64,000 nucleotides of DNA from Hanleya hanleyi. Lineage: Eukaryota; Mollusca; Polyplacophora; Lepidopleurida; Hanleyidae. The notes under the pieces are model-generated. The model worked only from the letters and a program-made list of their open reading frames with translations, did not search any database and was not told the origin of the DNA. Made by a program: the position numbers and the translations under genes. Each line of letters opens with the position of its first letter. Position 1 is the stretch's first letter. Positions 42,401 to 54,400 of the stretch are shown here, piece by piece. Location of the stretch: positions 41,067-105,066 of the forward strand of contig JAVTVY010025238.1 of assembly GCA_036873755.1 (NCBI GenBank), in the 5' to 3' direction.

Positions 42401-45400
42401 AATACCAACATCTGGGTAAACCGTCCAACCTCTAAATACTGACATAATCAATGGTCCCATACTATAATATTATGTTATTAACCAAGTGTTTTCATATTGG
42501 CCTCGTTATAGGTCCGAGGCCTGCCGTATTGGCCTGAGGTCGCAGGCCGAGGGCCAATACGGCTGACCGAGGACCTATACCAGGCCAGTATGAAAATACT
42601 TGGTTAATGACATTTTTATTAATTAACTCACCTACAAAAAAATTTCATCGTTATAATACATGCATCAAGGAATATTTTAGTACAGCGACTCCCTGTATTT
42701 CTTCCTTTACAATAGGCCTATTTCCTATGATTATTATTATGTGCTTTTTGAGGTGCCATTATCGTCGGAAAGTCGATCCCCTCTACAGTAACGCTATCGG
42801 AAACGACGGCGACAATCGGAACGGTGAATAGGCCGATCATGTTCAACCTGGGCGGAGGTCTTCAACGTATAAAACGGAGTCAAAAAGATAAAAGCAGATG
42901 AAATACTAATTTTATTTGATAAGAACGGTACTGCAAAATACAACCTTATATTCTGGCGCAAATTTGGTCCAAATCCAGTCCCGATTTGAGGATCGAAGAC
43001 GTATCATGTTATGGAGACCCTAGTTTTCAACATCATTTTACAGATGTTTCGACCGCATAATTTCTATCGGTTCTATCCATATGTGAATAATTCTTCTAGC
43101 TGCAAGTCTGACATCTTCTGTCTTAAAATATCACTGTAGTCATCGCTTCGTTCATCAGTGCACTGCTGTAAGTGTTTTATCGCTGTTTTTCGTTTGCTTA
43201 CGTCGATGTCGCTCTCCGTCACTATAGTCTATTTCAGCATGACTCATCTCACTTGATTTCAAGGTTTGTGTATCGGCTCTATCAAATATTATCACAGAAG
43301 TCATTGAATATCCGTTCATAGTCAGAGAAATCAGTGATATCATTCGGAGAAGATCGCGAATCGAGAATCGTTCATCCTCAGCGTCGCCATGTTGAAAGTC
43401 ATATTGGCCCAGCCCATATTGACCCTGTTTTCCCGTATTGGACCTGCTTTTCCGTATTGGCCCGCCTGCTTCATATTGGCCCGGTTTGGGGTCATATCAA
43501 GCAGGCCGATTTCCTTGTATTGGATTCATATCATTGATAGTTGATTAATAATTTAAAGTATTTGAACCTTGATAAACCAGAACCCTGTCAAGACTGAGAC
43601 AGTATAATCTGGTCCCAAGGCAAGCATGGTCAATATATACAGGTTTTGCTGTATTTTGATTATGCTGGAAAAGCAGAATTTGAAGTAGAATCTACACTGT
43701 GTGCAGAGATAATCCTAATTATTGGTGTCTTGTGTCGTAGCCATATGTTACTGACAAACTTATTACAGTGGTTCATCTATATTTTGTATGAAGCATATAA
43801 ATGGATCGAACGTGATCATCATTTCATTCGATTTTATGCAGGGATTTTACACAAGGGTGACGGCACGAATATATACCTGAAGGAGAAGCCTAAGAAACTC
43901 ACTAATGTGTTGGGGAATGGTCGTCGACGTAAATTAGACTGTGATGGTTGTAATGGGAAGGCTATCGAGAATCGACTAATGGCCCCTGTGGCTCTGGCCA
44001 GTGGACTGGATGGCAGCCTTTATGTCGGCGATTACAACTTTGTCAGAAAACTCTCTCCAAACAGGGAAGAGATTGCCAGTATTCTAGAAATGAGGTCAGT
44101 TTATTGTATACATATATATATTCTGCAATATTCATAACAGTGAACAGGTTAGAGTGAACTACCTCTCTAAGTTGAAGGTAAAAAAGGTTGTTTTTTTCCA
44201 AGAATATATCAAACTAAGAGACATCGCCATAGGCGACCATGTAATTATTCATCTGCCACAGATGTTATAAAAAAATAAAATAAATTGTTATCTATCTAAT
44301 TTGCATAATAATAGATGACATGTTCTATTCTCTATTACATAATAATAGATGACATGTTCTATTCTCTATTACATAATAATAGATGACATGTTCTATTCTC
44401 TATTACATAATAATAGATGACATGTTCTATTCTCTATTACATAATAATAGATGACATGTTCTATTCTCTATTACATAATAATAGATGACATGTTCTATTC
44501 TCTATTAAAAATCAGATACTGCACACTTTCATTGGAAAATCAGTGTTACGACATGTAACAATATATAAGCTAACTATGTTGAAGATTTTGGACTGTTGTA
44601 ATGAATAAATCAGAAGTTGTTTTTACTGAACCATCCAGAATTGTTCATGATATTTTTATGATTCATATTACAGCACAGCATCAGTACCATACAAGTACTA
44701 TATGACGGTGAGCCCGGTGGATGGTAAACTCTACATCTCCGACTTCATGAGTCACCGGATCATCCGTGTGAAGACCATGGGACCCGTGCGTAACCTCAAG
44801 GATAATTTTGAGGCTGTGGCGGGCAATGGTGAACAGTGTACCCCAGGGGAGGCAGACAAGTGTGGTGATGGGGGAAGAGCACTGGAAGCAAGACTGATGC
44901 ACCCAAAAGGTATATTGGTTCATTCTCTTTCAATAACTGGTTCACTAATATTGTTTCTGTTTGCAAACTACAGTAATCTCTCTAATAATTCAATCCCCTA
45001 TCAAAATTCAATCACACCTAATTTTAGGGACAAAATTCAATCGATGGTTCTAGGAAATTTGATCACCCTCTAAAATCATTGAAATAACGAAGAAATAATG
45101 GATTATATGCATGATTTTGAACCATTTTGTCAACTTCCTGTTCTGATAAATTTGACCACCCCCAGATTTTATGATCAGAAATTTCACTTCCTGTGATTGA
45201 ATTATTAGATATTGGTGAATAGTGAAAGTGAAAGCATTCATTGAATTTGATATTCATAGCAACTTTTTGTCTGAATTAGTTCAGAAACTTCAGTATATCA
45301 TGTGATATCTAACAATTTAAAACTTCAAAAATCTATATCAGATAATTGAATCAAGTATGTGTTCATTCCTGTGATATGACCTCTATCATTGAAGGTATTG

Positions 45401-48400
45401 CCATTAATAAGGACGGAATTATCTACATTGCTGATGGACCCAACATTCGCCTCATCACCACTGACGGCAAGATCCAGACTCTGATTGGTTCACAGGAGCA
45501 GCTCAAGAAATGGACACCCATGCCATGTGACAAAATAATGTCTGCCAACAAGGTAGCTCAGTCATTTCATTGGAAGGCAGGATTGTGGTACCAGATTGAT
45601 TTATCATGTCAAGTTTCATATTCTGTGGCCTGCTGTCTAATACATTATAGTTTCTCTGATCAAATCCAAACATAAAGACCAATAATGAAACCTGTGAATA
45701 GTGACACCTGTGTAAACCATCCAACTTCTATATACCGACATTAACCATGGTCCCCACACTTAAATATGAAATATTTTGAACCTTGATAAACCAGAACCCT
45801 GTCAAAACCGACACTATAATCTGGACACAAGCATGGTCGGTAGGCCTATACACAGATTTCACTGTTTATGTGAAATTAAGTATAAGAATGATCAACAATT
45901 TTATCTTTAAATAGTGATACACAGATGGCAATATGGACAAAGTGCAGTATTGTATTCAGAATGGTACAATATGGCTGGCTTCTCATAATATTAATGTCTT
46001 AAATGTTGTTGTTGTAGGTGAGCCTGCGCTGGCCGACTGCTCTGGCTATCAGCCCGCTGGATGACACGCTCCACATCCTGGACAATAACATTGTCCTCCA
46101 GCTGACAAAGGACTACAAACTGGTCACTGTGGCTGGACGTCCAATATATTGTCCACCTAAACAGACCAGCTTCCTTCCGCTGGGGGTCCTTTCGGACGAC
46201 GAACAGGCATCCAGTATTGCTGACCACGTCACTCTGGTCACCCCAGAGAGCATGACCTTTGGACCACATGGTGATCTGTTTTTGGTGGAGAGTGACACTC
46301 ACAACATCAATAGGGTTCGAGTGGTTTCCACAGACGGTCGCATCCATCACTACGCGGGGGCCAAGTCGCGCTGTGACTGCCAGAAACAGAGGTGTAAATG
46401 TTACGACGCCAAGGAAACCCTGGCAGCACAGGCCTTGTTCAACACTCCCACCTCCATCACCGTCACGCCCGATGGAGTTCTCCACCTGGCTGATATGGGT
46501 AACCTACGGGTGCACTCTGTGGTGTCCGAGCTACCCCAGAGTGACGACATGGGAGACTACGAGGTCTTCTCCACCGAGACCCAGGAGATCTACGTCTTCA
46601 ACCGTTATGGTCAGCACAAGACCACAGTCAGCGTGATGACCAATCAGAACATGTACATTTTCACCTACAATGTAGGATCGTTCTACGGGAAGCTGGTGAA
46701 GGTAACGGACAGTGACAACAACAACATCCAGCTCCGGCGCGACTTCGACACTCGAGTTCAGGAGATCATCCCGCCCAATGGACAAAAGTGCCGTCTGTCC
46801 ATGGATAACATGCAGCGTCTACAACGATTTATGTCCCCTGAAAATATGACGGCCATCTTCAGCTACATGGGAGGAACAGGCCTGCTGGACACTAAGCAGC
46901 TCTCTGATGGAAAACTATTTTTCTATGAGTACGACGACACGGGTCGACTGCAGAAGGTTGCCCAGCCGACGGGAGAGGTCATCACCCTGACGACTGATGT
47001 CAATACCACAGGTTCCATAGTGCACATCTCTACTGATAACCATGATGCTGTCGCTATGGCGACATATGGAAGTGTGCAATCTGTTATGCATGGCAAGTTT
47101 GCAGGCTCATTTTATTTTGTGCTCTAGTCGAGTCAGAATATTGTTCCATATTACTGTTTGTGATGTCCTTTCATGTACTTAGAACAATTTCTAGTGATAT
47201 GTCAGTTCATGAATTCTCATCCAAATCTTCATTTTTGAAAGTCATTAATTAACATTTCAGGGAGGGCATTCGTAGTATCTGTTTGTCACGGATTAAACAA
47301 TTGTGAATTTCATTATTCCTTCGTAAATAACAGAAAATCTGTGTGAAATCCGAACTCCGGTCACATCAAACTAACAAGTGTAACTTTTTTTTTTTAATTC
47401 AAGTGGGAATGAAAGAAAGGGATCCATTCGGAAAACTGTAATGGAATCTTGAAAATGAAAAATTCAAACCTGTGTGCCTTTTGTCCAGTCCATTTTTTCT
47501 TGCTCTTTAACATGTCCAAAAATTAGACTAACATAGTTTCTATTTTTTATTTTTTTATTTTTTGTTGGTATCCCATCAATTATTGCATTTCTTGTAGATT
47601 TTCGACTTCCTTAGGTTTCTTGTTATTCCATTGCATGGAAACATTTAGGAATAAATCATGCATGGACAAAAGCCAGCTTTTGTTATTTGCAGGTGCAAAA
47701 CTGCTACAAACAAAATCTGAGTTGTCCAAAAAAATAAATATCAAAAGCTGGCTTGGTAATTTTAGACCTTCAAATTTAATCCTTTTCAGAAGTTTTGAGT
47801 TTTTAATTTTTCTGCTTTGCGTAGATGCGAACAGTGGTTTAGGGAAAGTTGAGGCTGCATGAGCCATTTGGCTGGCACGCAGAGCATGCCCTTCGAAATT
47901 CTATTGCTGTTACTAATATTTTTAATTTGCTAGGCAACAGTATTAAATCTGTTCTTAATTCAGCATGGAACAAACAGTTTAATTTTAAATGTCTAAGCTT
48001 CTATTTCATTTCTAATACTATGTCGATTATCCTTTCGTAATAAATGTCGCAATTTTTTCGGGAGATTTATGGCCAGAATAATTTGGGTTGGAATTGGGCA
48101 ACTACAACACTAAGCTAAGAATAATTAATTCTTGTATATACTGCATATAGTATACAATAGAAAAGAAGAGCTTAGATCACCACGTAATTTGCTAGTTTAT
48201 GTAATAAGAGATGGGCTATGGAACTGAATTAACTTGACATCCTTGCATTTTCTTTTTTGTAGATCTGGCCGAGACCAAGGTGACATACTTACCTGATGGA
48301 GCTGTTGTGGTGGTGTTCCCTAGCAACCTAACTGTTGCCCTGGAAACAAGCACCCATCCTGTTTTGGAGGCAGAGCATCGGATGCACTTTAAGCGTAAAG

Positions 48401-51400
48401 TGGTTCTGCCGAGTACACATGTACATCGGCTAGAATGGAGGTATTATCTGAGGAAAGAAGGTCGAGCGCGGAAAAGTCGCATTATCAACAAGATTGGGCG
48501 CCGCACACGGGTAGGAGGGCAGTACTCAGAGCATGCCCTCTTGCATGAGTCGCATGACGAAGGATACAAGGGGAAAATGCTATTGGTATGTTCCCCAAGC
48601 AGATTTAGCATCATATTTTTTTTCTGGAGTAGATGCTAGCTCTCCCTTAAAGCATTTATTTACTGCCACAGTAAAGTTATAAGCATTGCCTATGATGCAT
48701 GTGGTAATCTGAATTACTGTAACAGGCATTATTCACGATATGCAGCATTAAGTCGAGTCCGAGCTCCCTTCCAACATGACATCGGTTAATTTCTGACAGA
48801 TTGGTCCTGGCTGGGGCTGGAGATTTTTCTCCCCATAAATGAAGAGAAATGTGCAACCACAGAGTTGCACTACTGAATCCCAGTTGAAACAATTATTTTA
48901 TCCATTGGTCTTTCGTACACTCACATCAGATATATTTATTAATGAATATTTACCCTTCATGGTCAGCCCTATTTTCACAATGACTGTTTCATTCTTCATC
49001 TATTACTGGAGTTTTTCACATCTTTCCATTCCTAACGGGATCAGTTGTGGTTTCATCTAAACAACTGAAAGCACTGTTGGTAACAATGTAACAGAAGAAG
49101 AATGAAACTGATCTTGTCAAAATTGTGCTGACCACTACGAGAAATTATTCATTAATAAATATTTGGGAGATAAGCGTTGTTGAATGGTCAAATATTAAAA
49201 AAAGAATTAGTAACTGAAGTTTACTGGCATGAGCTTGCACAACCCTGTGGTCATGCATTTCTCCTCATTTAAAGGTGAACTGCAAAGCTTTTAATTTTAT
49301 CTAAAATGTTGCTTATATACATCTTGTCTTATGTGACATAACTTTTATATGTTTTGGGGGCAAATATATTTTGCAAAATTGTACTAATAAAATTATTTAA
49401 GTTATCCTGTTATAAATCCGTCTTGAAAACTTGCATCGCTTGTCTCTCGTGGTTTGTAAAACGTTGTGACGTTATAGCGATCTTCTCCACTCAAGTTTTA
49501 TTTAAATGTGACGTCATGCAACGTCGGATGAATGAGCGAGGACCACTATAACGTCATGGAGTTCCAAAACAAAGTTCTGGCTCTCGTTTTCTGATGGTAT
49601 AAGTTTTGACTTCTCATATACCCAAAATAAAACGATAACCCACAGAACTATTACCACTCATATTTGTAACAACTATAGAATTTCTTGTTTTATGACATTT
49701 TAACAGAACATTGGAAAGCTTTTCAGTTCACCTTTAAGGGGAGATAAATCTCTAATACCAGCCAGCGCAATCTGTCAGAAATTTATTGTTGTCCTGGCAG
49801 TAAGTGGAAGCTCGGACCACATTAAGTCACACTAGTAAGGGTGTATAATGAATGAGATACAAATTGCAGTTGCCATTTATTTTTGAAGCCATTTTGTATG
49901 CAGGGAAGATGTCTGGTTTATAATATGCATACATGCATTGTCCTTACAGCAACGAAATGCGCGGCATGCCCAACTTGCATAGCATCTGCAGCATTCCTTT
50001 TCTTTCTGTCTTCTGCTGATGAATTGCTTTATCCTTTTGTTTGTCCTGACTGATGGTTTGTCTCTCTCTAATCTTGTTTGATTTCTCTAAACCATTTCTT
50101 GTTGCCTGCAAATAACCTGCCAGAATGAAATGAGCATTTTTTGGTATGGCCACCCATCATATCAAGGGAGATTATCCATTATCAAGGGAGTTAATTTATT
50201 GTGACAAGGGAGATAATCCTGGCAGTGGATCATTTATCAAATGACATATTGACAGCTCTGTTAAATAAGAGATTTGCTTGGTGAAGCATGTGTATGGCTT
50301 GAAATGCTAATAAATGGTCTTTCCTATCTTCTCAGGCTTCTCAATGATCAAAATCTGTTCTTTTCCAACGACATGTATTTGATTTAATTTCAGATTTCAT
50401 GTAACTGAAGAAAAACATTTTGAGCAAATTCATGACATTTTTACCAAAAATTGATCAATATCTACTTTATTTTTATCTGAATCTTCTTCGTCCTCACCCT
50501 ATTGTACTTGAACAGTTAGTGAAAATGCTCAATGTAGAAAAATATACTGAGTCATCATTTCACTCAAGAAGAGAGAGGGAAATTTGAGCTTTTCCCCAAC
50601 GAGCATGGTTCGTACACTACCTTGAAAACTTTGAAGATGACAATTTAGAATTCAAGGGTTTGAAAAGTATGCAAAAGATCCCTGTCCATTGTTGTCAATT
50701 CAGTTTTCAAGTTTAGGTCAAAGTTTCACTGTATTTTGCTGTTGGTTGGCAAAATTAACCATGCGTCAATAGGACATTCAGATTCGTGTTTAAGTAAAAC
50801 AATTCAGAAAATTGATCAGTATAGATTCACAGATACTGGAAGTAATATGCCTTGAAAACAGGAACTATTACCTTGAATATCAGAGGTTTCAAGGTGTTTG
50901 AACCCGGAGGGAGAGTCTGAATCATTTTATCTCTGATTAGTGAAATAAGGAGGGAAAGTTGGAAGGTCAGTAAATATGTTTGAGAAGAGTACTTGTGGTA
51001 TTTTTCCTTATTGACCTCATCCTTTATTGCTGGCTTCAGTAAACTTGTGATTCACATGTATTTCCTCTATCCTCTATGCATGGATACCTGACCTATTAGA
51101 TGCTTTTTATGTCACCAGAAAGATGTTCATTGAAGTGAAACATTTCATCCTGGCACATGGTATAATTAAAGTAGTAAATGATTTCTTCTGTTTATTAGTA
51201 CAATTTTCTTTTATCTTTATTTCTACTACCAGAATAAATAATGTATATTTTATTTCATCTGATTAGGAGTGTAGCCTGATTAGGAGTGGAGACTTTCTTT
51301 TCTTTGTAACCTTAGGCCAATCTAACCTAATGAGGTTGTTCATTTGCTTTGTTTTCTACCTAAAAATTGCATATAAAATTTTGTATTACATAATTTTCCA

Positions 51401-54400
51401 AAGTGTATTTTGAGGTCTAACAATGTCCATCTATTAACACTTGCCTATGAAGGGTACCAAAAACTTCAACCTAAATTTTATAGTTTTAGGATTTATTCTT
51501 TCATATTATATTTCTTGATTCTTTTTTATTACAGTCAAATTTGTGATAATTTTGTTTGTTCAAAGAAATAATTAAACGTAAGAATATTCATTCAAATGTA
51601 ATAGTTGTTGTGTACATGTTGCCAGATATTCAACCATCCTATCATAAAAGGAGCAATTTCATCACTGCGCTGCGTAGACTTGCCTGCCCAAACATTGATC
51701 AAATCTTGACACTTCCCTGTATAAATGTGGCCGGATAATCTACGAATTTAAATTTATTCTACAATGATTGAATGATGTTTCCAGCATGGCAACCAAATTT
51801 GCATGAGTTCTCATAACATAACATACAACTGCAGATTAATGGGGAAAATCTCCTGACCGTGGAATATGACCGTGAGACTCACTCCGAGACGCTCTTCGAC
51901 AAAGATGGCAAGGACATAGTGACTGTTGTGTACGATGACAATGGACTTCCAACTCACTTCCTTCCCAGTGCTGGACATCACGCAATGAACATCAGCTACA
52001 ACCAGTTTGGGTCAATCACCAGCTGGCAGTACGGGGAACTACATGAGAAGAGAAACTACAATGACCGGGGACTTCTCGTCGACAAGGAACTCCCCAACAG
52101 TGCCCAATATCGTTACATCTACAGATTTGGATACAAGGTGAGACTTACAGTGAATAAGCTAAGCTCCCGGATCCGGCTTCTCGTTTGTATCTTATCACAC
52201 ATCCTTCAACTTTGTGTAGTGTACTGGTAACTGTTTGCATACCTTTTAAATTCATTTAATTAAGGAGGTTCTAGTCTGCTGAAAATGTTTCTCTTCAATT
52301 ACCAAAGTCGCTATATTTAAAAGAGATTTAATGGAAAAATGAAATATTAAAGAGAATAGTTCTGAAAGGATTTTTGAATTGGATAATGTGTTTTCCAAAT
52401 TTGGAGGCGATAATTCCGCAATGAAGGAATGATGACAAATCGGGGTAATTTTGCCTACTGTCTTGAAGATTGTTACAGAAAACTATTGAGACATTTTGGA
52501 GAATTGACATTTTAGCTTAGCTAATATGAGATTTTTCTATGAAAATACAGGCATTCTTCATGGAATCCCTATACAATCCCAGATTTTCCAAAAATCTCCT
52601 TAATTTTGTCATTTCTTTCTTAATGTTGACGGTTTATTCTACCTCTTGTCAGAATATATTAAAAACTACATTTAGAAACAATTTTTGGAATTGTCTGGAT
52701 CTACCTAAAACATTGTCTTTTCAGATTTGAGGAAGTAAAGGATTGAAAGTAAATTTTTATCTTGCGTATTATGTTCGTCAGTGTTGAACTGTAGTTATTA
52801 TTTCCGCCATACTTGATATGTTTCCTGCTTTTTGTTACAGCCCACTGATGTAATATTGCCAAGTGGTAAGCAATACTTACTGCGGTATGATAACCTAGGC
52901 AATCTCATGGAGGTGACCATGCCAGGTCTGGGTCGACACTCCTTCGCTGCCCTCGACAGTATCGGTTTCCAGCGATCCCTCTACTACCCGCCTGGTCTGC
53001 GCTTGCCCTACAGCGAGGATTATGACGCTGGAGGCAAGCTGATACGCATCCTCTATCCTAGTGAGAATCGTCATGTGATGTACCGCTACAATGCCATATA
53101 CCAGCCAGTAGCCATCTTGTTTGACGAGGCCGAGGTCCGATTTGAATACAAGAAAGAAATCCGCAAATTATCCATGGCCGAGGTGATGCAGAGAACATAT
53201 GGTTGTCAGGAGCTTTATCAGTACAGCGGCGCTCTCGTTCAACAATTCGACCTGAAATTCCTACTCGACCATCAGCTTCTGGGGGCCAAGTTCAAGTATG
53301 ACTATGACAACAACTTCCATCTCATCTCTATCAATGCCTGGTTCTCCAATAACCTCACAAGTGTCACCAATTTTAGTTACAACAAACACACTGGTCAGCT
53401 CGACAGCGTCAAAACGTTCAAGATGCACAAACCTTTGCAGGACCGAGAGATGCTCAGCGACAAATTTGTCAAATTCTTGAAGGAATACGACAATTATGGC
53501 CGCCTCAAAGACGTACAGTTGAAGTTCGATGACAAGATCCAGTTTATGCTTCAAATCAACTATGACACCGCGAACAGGGTTCACCAGTGGAGACTAAAAG
53601 TGGGTCAGACGGACTCGCGGGCATACGAGTATCATTACGATATTGACAATAACATCATCCAGGTCATCCTGGAGGACGAGCCTGCCTGGAAATACAAATA
53701 CGACGCCAACAGTAACATCGTGAAGATCACACAGTATGGTCGGACCGCTGACCTCAGTTTCGACGCTGGTGACCGGATTGCCCAGTTTGGTGAGAAACGG
53801 TACAAATTTGACAATGATGGTTTCATGGTTCAGCGGGGTGACCAATTCCTACAATACAACTCCATGGGACAACTCATGGCCATCAGCAAAGTGCAGCTCC
53901 ACAAAGTGCTTTTCTATTACGATGCCGACGGTCGCCTGGTGGCTTTCAAGGACAGCATCGGTAACGTGATGCAGTACTTCTACGCAGATGTTTCCAAGCC
54001 TTGGAGAGTGACCCACACCTACAACCATACGACTCGCGATCTGACCCAGTATCACTACGACAGCGCTGGTAAACTCCTGGCCATGGAGAGGAGAGACATG
54101 ATCTACTACATCACCACGGACCCAGATGGAACACCGATTGTCATCTTTGATACCCGAGGCTATGTAGTTAAACAGCTTCATTTCGATCCTCTTGGATTCC
54201 TGCAGAAAGACAGTAACCCGAACTTTGAAATCGCATTCAGTTTCCAGGCCGGTATATACAACCACATGTCCAACCTGATCCACTTCAGATCTCGAGTGTA
54301 TGACCCGGAGATTGGGCGTTGGCTGTCACCTGATTACCAGGGGTTCCTGGAATCTCTGGAGGCCACCCTGGAGTCACCCAAACTGATGAATATGTACCAG

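Larger units (their letters stand above)
42190..43841 (+). other. intron 16
   Basis: 1.65 kb. Largely a MITE family 1 copy (halves at 42386 and 43548) split by a 1.07-kb insertion with a hairpin at its left end. Confidence 0.8.
44095..44673 (+). other. intron 17
   Basis: 579 bp, mostly a MITE family 4 copy with an internal 34-bp array. It sits at the NHL position that is alternatively spliced in vertebrate teneurins; I see no microexon. Confidence 0.75.

Noticed and set aside
42607..42831. 74-codon open frame in the nested insertion as a transposase fragment
   Set aside because: No catalytic motif or similarity I can recognise; length is within chance expectation.
45991..46485. 164-codon minus-strand open frame, with similar ones at 53261-53584 and 53849-54283
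   Set aside because: Antisense shadows of teneurin exons 20 and 23, where codon bias keeps the opposite strand open.
47071..47072. GT donor at 47072 for exon 20
   Set aside because: It keeps phase but has a poor context (AAGTGTGC after ATGG) and deletes seven residues that align without gaps to other teneurins.
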